A stretch of 6,887 bases of DNA from Bacteroidota bacterium (lineage in GTDB: Bacteria > Bacteroidota > Bacteroidia > Chitinophagales > Chitinophagaceae): NCBI GenBank assembly GCA_023390215.1, contig JAEWDG010000234.1, positions 1 through 6,887 on the forward strand, written 5' to 3'. Positions within the stretch are counted from its first letter, which is position 1. The number at the start of each line of letters is the position of its first letter. The position numbers and the translations under genes are program-made. A model generated the notes under the pieces. The model searched no databases and was not told the DNA's origin. It saw only the letters and a program-made list of their open reading frames with translations. Positions 1 to 6,285 of this stretch are shown piece after piece.

Positions 1-1
1 C

Positions 2-670
2 AACTGCTCTGCACGAATCAAAGAACTGGAATTTTATTTCGAAGAGCTTGAAATAAAAAACCGCGGTAGCATAGGAAACCAGGTCACGAAATATCCCATT
101 AAATCGGTTAAATTCAAAGAAGCAGGCCGTGCTACACTTGATGCGAAGAAACTCTGGTTTGATAACAAATTTGGAAGATTGAATGCTGAAGAAAAAGGGA
201 TCTATCTCGGAAAATTTGAAGCGGAAGATCGCCTGCTGGTTTTTTACAAGGATGGCAACTACGAAATAACCGACCAGGAGCTGACGCAGCGTTTCGACCC
301 AGAAAATGTATTAATGATTGAAAAATTTGACCCTGAAAAAATCATCACTGCTGTTTATCTGGATAATGAGAAACTTCAGTATAACGTAAAACGCTTCAGG
401 GTGGAAACAAGCAGCCTGCATAATAAATTTTTCTTCATAAAAGAAGGAAAAGGAAACAGGCTCATTGCCGTGTCCACCTCAGAATCACCTATCTTAAAAG
501 TTCAGACAGGAAGAGGCCAGCAGATCAGCAAGGCCAAATTCAAACTGGATAAGATGGTAGAAGTTATGGGTTGGAAGGCTGTGGGCGCTAAACTCACCGA
601 CTTCAGTAAATCTGTAGAAATGGAGTGGGAAGAGAAGGAAAAGAAAGACGGTCAGGGAGAATTGTTTTAG
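2..670 (+). CDS. parC: DNA topoisomerase IV subunit A (ParC-like), C-terminal part
   Basis: The open frame runs from the first bases of the window to TAG at 668-670, so this is the last 222 residues of a longer gene. An apparent TTG start at 179 is only an internal Leu codon, because the frame is open and family-like upstream of it. The fragment starts near the end of the breakage-reunion region (a charged KELEFYFEELEIKNRG helix), then passes into the C-terminal beta-pinwheel, with phrases typical of Bacteroidota ParC such as KLWFDNKFGRLN, YEITDQELTQRFDPE and FKLDKMVEVMGWKAVGAKL. It ends in an acidic/basic tail finishing GELF. Family knowledge: with ParE this subunit forms topoisomerase IV, which decatenates daughter chromosomes in the cytoplasm. 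No GyrA-box (QRRGGKG type) is visible in this part, which favours ParC over GyrA. The catalytic Tyr lies outside the window. A parE gene directly upstream would be expected but cannot be seen. Confidence 0.85.
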   Translation, partial: NCSARIKELEFYFEELEIKNRGSIGNQVTKYPIKSVKFKEAGRATLDAKKLWFDNKFGRLNAEEKGIYLGKFEAEDRLLVFYKDGNYEITDQELTQRFDPENVLMIEKFDPEKIITAVYLDNEKLQYNVKRFRVETSSLHNKFFFIKEGKGNRLIAVSTSESPILKVQTGRGQQISKAKFKLDKMVEVMGWKAVGAKLTDFSKSVEMEWEEKEKKDGQGELF

Positions 671-847
671 AACACTCAGTTTCTATTCAGGAATACTGTT
701 TCAGCTTCTTAAAGATTACCGGACGGGATTTCTCCATACGATAAAATTTCCTTCACGGTTTTCATTTTTTGAAAAATAAAGTCTCAGCTTCCATCAAACC
801 ATAATTTTCCTGTATTCGTAACTGTGCTACATCTAAAAATCTCAGTT

Positions 848-1402
848 ATGAACATTTTCAAATCAATTATTGCAGCACTTTTTTTATTATCGACCGTTGC
901 TAACGTCAACGCACAAACTAGAACTGTAACTGTAGGTGGTGCACCTATGTATCCCACCAAAGACATTATCGAAAATGCCGTAAACAGCAAGGATCATACT
1001 ACGCTTGTTGCTGCGGTAAAAGCCGCGGGACTCGTGGAAACATTAAAGGGTGCCGGGCCATTTACCGTGTTTGCACCTACCAATGAAGCTTTCGGCATGT
1101 TGCTCGGGGGAACAGTAGAAAATCTGCTTAAATCAGAGAACAAATCAACGCTTACCGCTATCCTCACTTATCACGTTGTGGCTGGTAAATATGATGCAAA
1201 AGCTTTATCTTCTTTAATAAAGAAAGGAAACGGCAAAGCAACATTAAAAACCGTACAAGGTGGCAACCTGTATTTCAAAATGAATGGAAACAATATTCAG
1301 GTATGGGACGAAAAAGGAGGTAGCGCGACGGTTGCAATCAGTGATGTGTATCAAAAGAATGGAGTGATACATGTGATAAATAAAGTGCTAATGCCAAAAT
1401 AA
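848..1402 (+). CDS. secreted fasciclin (FAS1) domain protein
   Basis: This 184-residue protein has an N-terminal signal peptide: a Lys at residue 5, a hydrophobic stretch at about 6-18, and a likely signal peptidase I cut after ANVNA (residue 22). A single FAS1 domain follows at about 39-183. The H1 box is FTVFAPTNEAF (72-82), the conserved YH pair is in LTYHVVAGKY (108-109), and the H2 box is GVIHVINKVLMP (172-183). Family knowledge: FAS1 domains mediate adhesion or protein and ligand binding at the cell surface; a specific role cannot be read here. I chose ATG 848 over GTG 824, because the extra eight residues would put a non-signal-like extension before the signal peptide. No Shine-Dalgarno is visible, which is normal in this phylum. 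The lack of a lipobox Cys argues for a periplasmic or secreted protein rather than a lipoprotein. It stands alone, with 177 bp before it and a convergent gene after it. Confidence 0.9.
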   Translation: MNIFKSIIAALFLLSTVANVNAQTRTVTVGGAPMYPTKDIIENAVNSKDHTTLVAAVKAAGLVETLKGAGPFTVFAPTNEAFGMLLGGTVENLLKSENKSTLTAILTYHVVAGKYDAKALSSLIKKGNGKATLKTVQGGNLYFKMNGNNIQVWDEKGGSATVAISDVYQKNGVIHVINKVLMPK

Positions 1403-1430
1403 CAATGACTGCGTTAGGCAAGTTATTGTT
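1401..1430 (+). terminator. possible terminator hairpin after the fasciclin gene
   Basis: AACAATGACT at 1401-1410 can pair with AGTTATTGTT at 1421-1430 (ten pairs, one of them G-T) around a 10-base loop. The stem begins at the last two bases of the stop codon. It is AT-rich and the bases after it (GTTCGAAATC) are not a real T-tract, so this is at best a weak terminator or an RNA 3'-end stabiliser. Confidence 0.35.
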
Positions 1431-1447
1431 GTTCGAAATCAACTGCT

Positions 1448-1472
1448 GGTCCCGGCAAATCAAGCCGGGGCT
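1448..1472. terminator. GC-rich hairpin between convergent genes
   Basis: CCCGGC at 1451-1456 pairs perfectly with GCCGGG at 1464-1469 around the loop AAATCAA. The stem can extend outwards by T-G, G-C and G-T pairs to 1448 and 1472. It lies between the 3' ends of the fasciclin (+) and DUF4256 (-) genes, where a shared bidirectional terminator is expected. Neither side carries a strong T-run, so the call rests on stem strength and position only. Confidence 0.45.
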
Positions 1473-1538
1473 ATGCATTTAATACCAATTAGGAAGAGGT
1501 AATGTTTTAATAATTATCGGTGAAAAGTCGATCTATTC

Positions 1539-2096
1539 TCACAGTTCAATCCAACCTCTGAAGCCCCGGGCAGCATAATAAGATTCCGCTCCGTTATGAT
1601 AAGTAAATACAGTATCGTATCTTCTGTCGCAAAATAAAGCGCCCCCGAGCGCCCGAATCTTTTCCGGTGTCAGGATCCAACTGGAGGTTTTCAAATCAAA
1701 TTCCCCGGACAGCTGCAATTTTCTGTATTGCTCGTCTGTCAATAGCTTAATGCCAATTTCCTCAGCCAGATCCATAGCGCTGTTTGCAGGTTTATTTTCT
1801 TTACGGGAATTAAGGGCATTTCGGTCATAACAAAGGCTCCTTCTGTCCTTGGGAGACTCAAGCGCACAGTCGCAATAAATTATTTTATTTTTTTCAAAGT
1901 TCACAACATCCGGCTCTCCTCCCGTGTCCTCCATTTTTTTTATTACCTCCAGAGCAATGCTGTTTGATATAAGTCGTTCCTCAACCTGTTCCCACCTTAT
2001 CTCGCTGTGGCGTATTATGTTATTTTCAAAGCGGGATTTTAAGGCATCTATCAGTTGTTCTGAATCCAGATTATCTTGGCTTTTCTGATGCATCAT
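1539..2096 (-). CDS. DUF4256 domain protein
   Basis: This is a 185-residue protein of the DUF4256 family, recognised by its conserved blocks across the whole length. These are RHSEIRWEQVEERL (29-42), KKMEDTGGEPDVV (53-65), a Cys-rich YCDCALESPKDRRSLCYD (74-91), GIKLLTDEQYRKLQ (115-128) and GGALFCDRRYDTVFTYHNG (151-169), ending in a YYAARGFRG block (173-181). The length fits a complete single-domain member. It has no signal peptide or membrane segment, so it should be cytoplasmic. The family has no established function that I know of. The repeated Cys, Asp, Arg and His in the strongest blocks could form a catalytic or metal site, but that is inference. There are two adjacent ATG codons (2096 and 2093); either could be used. 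The gene is monocistronic by layout: convergent with the fasciclin gene, and separated from the DUF6515 gene behind it by that gene's terminator. Confidence 0.9.
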   Translation of the reverse strand: MMHQKSQDNLDSEQLIDALKSRFENNIIRHSEIRWEQVEERLISNSIALEVIKKMEDTGGEPDVVNFEKNKIIYCDCALESPKDRRSLCYDRNALNSRKENKPANSAMDLAEEIGIKLLTDEQYRKLQLSGEFDLKTSSWILTPEKIRALGGALFCDRRYDTVFTYHNGAESYYAARGFRGWIEL

Positions 2097-2118
2097 ACGT
2101 TGATTTGCGATAAATCTA

Positions 2119-2126
2119 CAAAACTA
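2119..2126 (-). promoter_or_regulatory. Bacteroidota -7 element for the DUF4256 gene
   Basis: Read on the minus strand this is TAGTTTTG, a perfect match to the TAnnTTTG -7 consensus of Bacteroidota primary sigma promoters. It lies 22 bases before the ATG at 2096, giving a short 5' leader. No clear TTG-type -33 element is seen at the usual distance, and an 8-base motif with two free positions can occur by chance. Confidence 0.5.
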
Positions 2127-2227
2127 CTTTTACCTGATTAAAATTTTAGGGGCTGGCTTCATTTTAAATTGGGATCTAAAAGCAGTCATCGCCAAATAAG
2201 TGTATTCTCTTTTCTACAAGCTGACTT

Positions 2228-2255
2228 AAAAAAAGCCGGAGATCAACTCCGGCTT
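2228..2255 (-). terminator. intrinsic terminator of the DUF6515 gene
   Basis: On the plus strand AAGCCGGAG (2233-2241), a five-base loop (2242-2246) and CTCCGGCTT (2247-2255) form a perfect 9-bp GC-rich stem. The seven A residues at 2228-2234 become the T-tract when read on the minus strand, directly after the hairpin. It starts 27 bases beyond the DUF6515 stop codon. The orientation of the T-run shows it serves minus-strand transcription, isolating the DUF4256 gene from its upstream neighbour. Confidence 0.9.
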
Positions 2256-2281
2256 CGCCATTATAACAACAAAACTAATAC

Positions 2282-3370
2282 TTAACCTACTTTAATTACC
2301 TGATACCATATCTCACCATTGTCCTGTACTACAGGTTTGTACTGAATATTATCTACTTTATAATAAGTTTCGCCGTCGATGGTGATCGTTTCATAACCAT
2401 CAGGAATACTTTCCACTATGGCACCAACCGGCGGTGCTACTACGCGATAAGAATCTTCATAATCGTCGTAAAAGGTTCCGTTATAATAGTAATAAGGCTG
2501 GCTGAATCCATATATTGTTTCGTAGCCCATTGGTAAAATATTTATATAAATTCCGAATGGGGGAGGAATCACACGGAACGCAGACCCAAAAGGTGCATAG
2601 AAGATCCCGCTGCAATAACGATATCCGATTCCACCCCAATAAATGGTGCTGTAAGGATAATAAAAATCATGAATCACCGAGTAGTAACGCGGTAAATAAC
2701 TATATCTCCAGCAAGGATTATATGCACTGTAACGGCCGCGATTTCCAGGATAACGATATCGGTATGACAGCGGTGCACGACGATAATCGTCTCTTGTGAT
2801 TTGACGTGGCGGTCGGGTCCAGTTTTGGTCGCCCCTTCCCGGCGCGGGTCGACTTACAACACTATTTGAACGATCGTGCTGCTGGCCACCACCTCCCGGT
2901 GCATTTAGTCCCGGACGTTGCCGCGGTTTTGGTGAAACAACATTGTTGGAAGTATTCCCATTACCCGGTGCAGACTGTATTGGATTCAGATCAGCGGGTT
3001 CATTTCTAACTGCACCGGATCCCGGCCTGGGCCGCGAATTGGTGATCGTTGTATTATTGTTGGGAAGTGAACCTGAATTATTATCCGGTCGGTTTTGATG
3101 AATTATCCTTGGCGGCGGTGCTGAGTTTCCAGGTTGTTCGATTCTGGTGGGACGGTCCAAACTGCGTCCCAGAGAGGACGTAACTGGCCTGTTTTGCTGA
3201 ATGACGCGCGGAGTCGGTTGTTGCTGGGTAATACCAGGTGATGGACTTTGAGATTGTCCTGAACTTACACTCTCGCCACGACCAAAACCGCCACGCCGTT
3301 GGGCATCAGCGGACATCGTCGCGATGGAAGCCAGAATCAATCCGGCAAATGCCGGAATAATTTTTTTCAT
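2282..3370 (-). CDS. secreted DUF6515 family protein
   Basis: This 362-residue protein starts at ATG 3370 (MKKIIPAFAG), which gives a standard signal peptide with a likely cut after SADA at about residue 23. An ATG at 3379 adds only MLI. Residues about 24-200 are low complexity, rich in Pro, Asn, Gln, Arg and Gly, with the near-repeat PRVIQQNRP / PRIIHQNRP near 54-62 and 87-95. A Tyr- and Arg-rich stretch follows (about 200-260) with two Cys (220 and 253) that could form a disulphide. The C-terminal third matches the DUF6515 family and contains two related units: FRVIPPPFG...LPMGYETI with YYYYNGTFY, then YRVVAPPVG...IPDGYETI with TYYKVDNIQY. The protein is probably exported to the periplasm or cell surface. 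Family function is unknown to me; the disordered arm plus small beta-like repeats suggests an envelope-associated or matrix role, which is inference. It is a single gene with its own terminator and a candidate promoter about 105 bp upstream. Confidence 0.85.
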   Translation of the reverse strand: MKKIIPAFAGLILASIATMSADAQRRGGFGRGESVSSGQSQSPSPGITQQQPTPRVIQQNRPVTSSLGRSLDRPTRIEQPGNSAPPPRIIHQNRPDNNSGSLPNNNTTITNSRPRPGSGAVRNEPADLNPIQSAPGNGNTSNNVVSPKPRQRPGLNAPGGGGQQHDRSNSVVSRPAPGRGDQNWTRPPRQITRDDYRRAPLSYRYRYPGNRGRYSAYNPCWRYSYLPRYYSVIHDFYYPYSTIYWGGIGYRYCSGIFYAPFGSAFRVIPPPFGIYINILPMGYETIYGFSQPYYYYNGTFYDDYEDSYRVVAPPVGAIVESIPDGYETITIDGETYYKVDNIQYKPVVQDNGEIWYQVIKVG

Positions 3371-3460
3371 AATAAGCATCGTAAAATGTTTAGAGTAGAT
3401 AATAATTCATCCTAACTATAGACGACAAACAAACGGATTCGTTAATACGTATCGGCTGAT

Positions 3461-3483
3461 TTAGCGTTATGCTAACAAATGTA
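3461..3483 (-). promoter_or_regulatory. candidate promoter with small inverted repeat for the DUF6515 gene
   Basis: Bases 3476-3483 read TACATTTG on the minus strand, a perfect TAnnTTTG -7 element, about 105 bases before the DUF6515 start. Immediately downstream in the direction of transcription, 3461-3475 is the inverted repeat TTAGC-GTTAT-GCTAA, which would cover the expected transcription start and could be an operator or a leader hairpin. No convincing -33 element is seen. A plus-strand TAATTTTG (3482-3489) overlaps it but has no plus-strand gene to serve. The rest of 3371-3620 shows only weak inverted repeats and no coding signal. Confidence 0.35.
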
Positions 3484-3544
3484 ATTTTGTGGTAATCTGT
3501 ATAAACAGGTTGTCTGCTGATAGCCGGTTTGGAGAAGCGGCCTG

Positions 3545-3600
3545 TAGAGCTGATTCGTGAGGAATTTTAAAATTGTTGAATTCCGGAACAGAAGGCTCTA
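3545..3600 (-). other. nested inverted repeats downstream of the ABC-F gene
   Basis: TAGAGC (3545-3550) faces GCTCTA (3595-3600), and inside it GGAATT (3561-3566) faces AATTCC (3579-3584). Together they could fold into one long imperfect hairpin in the ABC-F transcript, 21 bases after its stop. The stems are short, and no T-tract follows on the minus strand, so it is not a convincing intrinsic terminator. It may be chance in AT-rich DNA. Confidence 0.25.
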
Positions 3601-3620
3601 ATGGAATAACCTACCCTTAG

Positions 3621-5570
3621 TCATTTCTGATCAGCTTCCATATTCATCATTTTTTCGAACACAACTTCATATTCAGCGTTTGCTTTTTCCCATTTTTCCA
3701 AAGTATTTTTATATTCTGCTTCCGTTTTTATAAACTGGTTTTTATCGCTGTATATTTCGGGAGCGGCAAGCAAATGCTCCAGATCTGATTTCGATTTGGC
3801 GAGTTTTCCAAGTTCTTCCTCAAGTTGTTTAAACCTGCTTTTAACCTTTTGCAGTTCTTTCTTCTGATCGTTACTGATCTGCGGAGCATTTTTTTTCTCC
3901 GGAACAGGAGCAGTTACCGGCGTTGTGGAAACCGTCTGTTTTTCCAGCTTTGCAGTTTCCATTCTTTCTTTTTCCCGGCGATTCTTCCATTCCTCCCATT
4001 CCGTATAGCTTCCTTTAAATTCACGAACCTTAAAATCATCGATTTCCCAGATCTTATTTGCTACCCGGCTGATAAAATAACGGTCGTGGCTCACCAGTAT
4101 AAAACTTCCCTCATATTTATTCAGTGCTTCCACAAGCAGATCAACGGAATGAATATCGAGGTGGTTGGTGGGCTCATCCAGCATCAGGAAATTGGCTTTG
4201 CTGGCAATGGTTTTGGCCAGTGCAACACGCGCTTTTTCTCCCCCGCTTAACACTTTTATCTTTTTATCTACACTATCACCGCTGAATAAAAATGCACCAA
4301 GTAATTGCCTGAGCTCAAGATCATTCTTACCCGATCTGGCTTCGTGCATCTCTTCTATAAGATCATTTTCCAGGTTCAATGCTTCAAGCTGATGCTGCGC
4401 ATAAAAAGACTCTATCACATTATATCCCCATTCCCGTTCACCCTCAAAACTTTCCGCTCCTGCTATGATGCGCAACAAGGTTGACTTTCCCTTTCCATTG
4501 GCACCAATCAACGCAATTTTATCTCCGCGGTCAATTTCTGCTGAGGCACCCTTAAGAATTTCGATGTCTTTAAAAGATTTATAGATATCCTTAAGGGTAC
4601 AAATGGTTCTTCCCGGTTGCCTTTCAATGGAAAAATTGATACGCATATTCGGACGTTCGAGTTCAACATCTTCTATGCGTTCTAATTTATCGAGCCGTTT
4701 AACGATACTCTGGGCCTGGGCGGCTTTGCTCGCTTTGGCTTTAAACCTTTCTACAAATCGTTCCTGTTGTCTTATATAGTCCTGCTGATTTTCAAATGCT
4801 TTTTTCTGCAGGTCTATCCGCATCGCTTTTCCCGTCTCATAAAAGCTATAATTTCCCGAATAGAAATGTAATTCCTGTTGATATAATTCAACGATTTTGG
4901 TGACCATCCGGTCGAGGAAATAACGGTCATGAGAAACGATCACAACTGCACCGGGATAATGTTGTAAATATTTTTCCAACCATTCTATACTTGGAAGGTC
5001 CAGGTGGTTTGTCGGTTCATCCAAAAGCAATACATCGGGATTCTGGAGAATCATTTTCGCAAGCAATACACGCATACGCCAGCCTCCTGAAAATAATTTA
5101 TATGGTTTGGACAGTTCCTCGTTCTTAAAACCTAATCCCTGAAGAATTTCTTCGGTGCGATGATGTATACTATATCCGTCCAAAACTTCCATTTCATGAA
5201 GCAGATCAGCGTATTTATGTGCGAGATTTTCATCCCCTGTACGACCAAGTTCCTCGCCCATTATTTCCAGTTCTTTTTCCAGCTCACGCACGCGGGTAAA
5301 CGCGCCTAATGCCACCTCAAGGATTGACTCCTCCGTATCAAACCCTAAAAGATCCTGATGAAGAAAGCCAATGGTTGTTTCCCGGCCTTTTTCCACCTGG
5401 CCGGATGAAGGGGTATAATAACCTGTGAGCACCTTGAAAAGGGTAGACTTACCTGTGCCGTTATAGCCGATCAAACCGATACGTTCATTGGGCTGAATAT
5501 GCCAGGTCGCGTTAGCAACAATTGTTCTGGCTCCAAACTCAAAAGTCACATCCTGTAATCCTAAAAGCAT
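3621..5570 (-). CDS. ABC-F family ATP-binding protein with C-terminal coiled coil
   Basis: This 649-residue protein has two ATP-binding cassettes in one chain and no membrane segments, the ABC-F layout. Cassette 1 has Walker A GYNGTGKST (35-43), a Q-loop near HQDL, signature FSGGW (160-164), Walker B LLLDEPTNHLD (to 191) and the switch SHDRY (213-217). A charged linker of about 80 residues follows, with a helical region FENQQDYIRQQERFVERFK. Cassette 2 has GANGKGKST (356-364), LSGGE (441-445), FLMLDEPTNHLD (461-472) and SHDRY (494-498). After a Pro/Thr-rich hinge (about 545-565), a Lys/Glu-rich coiled coil (about 570-645) closes the protein, as in the longer Uup/YheS/YdiF-like members. Family knowledge: ABC-F proteins bind the ribosomal E-site and act on stalled or antibiotic-blocked translation. 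All catalytic motifs are intact. The short linker looks like a housekeeping member rather than a long-loop resistance type; that is inference. ATG 5570 is preferred to an in-frame TTG at 5579. Confidence 0.93.
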   Translation of the reverse strand: MLLGLQDVTFEFGARTIVANATWHIQPNERIGLIGYNGTGKSTLFKVLTGYYTPSSGQVEKGRETTIGFLHQDLLGFDTEESILEVALGAFTRVRELEKELEIMGEELGRTGDENLAHKYADLLHEMEVLDGYSIHHRTEEILQGLGFKNEELSKPYKLFSGGWRMRVLLAKMILQNPDVLLLDEPTNHLDLPSIEWLEKYLQHYPGAVVIVSHDRYFLDRMVTKIVELYQQELHFYSGNYSFYETGKAMRIDLQKKAFENQQDYIRQQERFVERFKAKASKAAQAQSIVKRLDKLERIEDVELERPNMRINFSIERQPGRTICTLKDIYKSFKDIEILKGASAEIDRGDKIALIGANGKGKSTLLRIIAGAESFEGEREWGYNVIESFYAQHQLEALNLENDLIEEMHEARSGKNDLELRQLLGAFLFSGDSVDKKIKVLSGGEKARVALAKTIASKANFLMLDEPTNHLDIHSVDLLVEALNKYEGSFILVSHDRYFISRVANKIWEIDDFKVREFKGSYTEWEEWKNRREKERMETAKLEKQTVSTTPVTAPVPEKKNAPQISNDQKKELQKVKSRFKQLEEELGKLAKSKSDLEHLLAAPEIYSDKNQFIKTEAEYKNTLEKWEKANAEYEVVFEKMMNMEADQK

Positions 5571-5600
5571 TTTGTTCAACCGGATTTAGATTCCGGGCTG

Positions 5601-5608
5601 CAAAAGTA
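5601..5608 (-). promoter_or_regulatory. Bacteroidota -7 element for the ABC-F gene
   Basis: On the minus strand this reads TACTTTTG, a perfect TAnnTTTG match, ending 30 bases before the ATG at 5570. It lies in the 97-bp divergent region shared with the DUF3347 gene. No TTG is found at the usual -33 distance. Confidence 0.5.
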
Positions 5609-5646
5609 AATCAATGAATCGGCCCCGCACTTAGTTACTATAATAT

Positions 5647-5654
5647 TAACTTTG
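5647..5654 (+). promoter_or_regulatory. Bacteroidota -7 element for the DUF3347-receptor unit
   Basis: TAACTTTG is a perfect TAnnTTTG match, 13 bases before the ATG at 5668. Transcription would start roughly at 5659-5661, leaving a leader of only about 7-9 bases in an A-rich stretch. No -33 TTG is seen: the expected place is the GC-rich GGCCCCGCAC at 5621-5630. The very short leader either means near-leaderless translation or that the true promoter is elsewhere. Confidence 0.5.
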
Positions 5655-5667
5655 AAAAAAAACAGGT

Positions 5668-6282
5668 ATGAAACGTGTGCTGGTCGTATTATTGTTCGTG
5701 GTTATCGCGTTGACCGTGTATTGGTTCAACTTCCGGAAAGCCAGACCTCATTCCAACGGCCCGAAAGAAACACCAATTGAGCTGAAAAAACATTCAGCCG
5801 CTTTCAATGCTTCAGTGGATTCTATGATATTATCATATCTCGATATAAAAGACGCGTTTATCAACCAGGACACGGCGGGTGTAAAATCTGCTACCAGAAT
5901 GATGATTCGCCGGGCAGACAGCCTGCACCTTGACGAATTAAAAGATGATAATGATGCCGTCAGGGCATCGGCTGCGGCAACAATAAACGACATTAAAGCC
6001 AATGCCGAATCCCTGCTTCTGCAAACGGATATCAAAGAAATGCGCGAAGATTTCAGAATGGTTACGGAAATGATGTATCCTGCTTTTTTTCAAACCATCA
6101 ATTATGAAGGGCGTAAACTTTATTTAATGCATTGCCCGATGGCTTTTGGAGCGGATAAAGGTGCCGACTGGATCAGTGCCAGCCCGGAGGTAGTTAACCC
6201 TTTTTTCGGTAAGAACCATCCCGAACATAAAGACGAAATGCTCCATTGCGGAGAGGTAAAAGACACTATAAAAGCGCATTAA
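5668..6282 (+). CDS. membrane-anchored DUF3347 protein, probable metal binder
   Basis: This is a 204-residue protein. Residues 3-20 form one hydrophobic helix (VLVVLLFVVIALTVYWF) followed by positive charges and no cleavage site or lipobox Cys, so it is probably an inner-membrane anchor with the rest in the periplasm. A mostly helical region follows (about 45-145), beginning with the family-like YLDIKDAFINQDTAGVKSA. The C-terminal signature of DUF3347 is then complete: LYLMHCPMAF (151-160), the W168 region, NPFFGK (177-182) and MLHCGEV (191-197). Family knowledge: DUF3347 occurs as a separate protein and at the end of CusB-like heavy-metal efflux adaptors; the HCPM and MLHCG blocks place Cys, His and Met where a soft metal such as copper could bind. 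This copy has an extra His-containing insert, NHPEHKDE, just before MLHCG. Metal identity is inference. The stop is one codon before the receptor gene, so the two are probably co-transcribed. Confidence 0.88.
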   Translation: MKRVLVVLLFVVIALTVYWFNFRKARPHSNGPKETPIELKKHSAAFNASVDSMILSYLDIKDAFINQDTAGVKSATRMMIRRADSLHLDELKDDNDAVRASAAATINDIKANAESLLLQTDIKEMREDFRMVTEMMYPAFFQTINYEGRKLYLMHCPMAFGADKGADWISASPEVVNPFFGKNHPEHKDEMLHCGEVKDTIKAH

Positions 6283-6285
6283 TTC

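Noticed and set aside
179..670. A separate 163-residue gene starting at TTG 179
   Set aside because: The same frame is open to the window start and encodes ParC-like sequence upstream, so 179 is an internal Leu codon of a longer gene.
802..809. TAATTTTC as a -7 element for the fasciclin gene
   Set aside because: It misses the final G of TAnnTTTG, and the nearest TTTG upstream (768-771) is about 30 bases away, too far for a normal -33 element.
671..847. Terminator after the parC gene
   Set aside because: Only short or mismatched stems (for example TATTC/GAATA with a two-base loop) are present and none is followed by a T-run.
784..990. Minus-strand frame over the fasciclin gene start
   Set aside because: It overlaps the signal peptide and start region of a well-supported gene and shows no recognisable domain.
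2515..3009. Two open frames on the plus strand opposite the DUF6515 gene
   Set aside because: They lie antisense to a gene with a clear signal peptide, family match and terminator; their translations resemble no family and reflect the biased composition of the opposite strand.
3825..4392. Two overlapping plus-strand frames opposite the ABC-F gene
   Set aside because: They are shadows of a fully intact ABC-F protein; their Phe- and Ser-rich translations come from its Lys/Glu-rich codons read backwards.
3621..5570. ABC transporter ATPase or antibiotic-resistance ABC-F
   Set aside because: There is no membrane domain or permease gene nearby, which excludes a transporter; the short inter-cassette linker gives no positive support for a resistance subtype.
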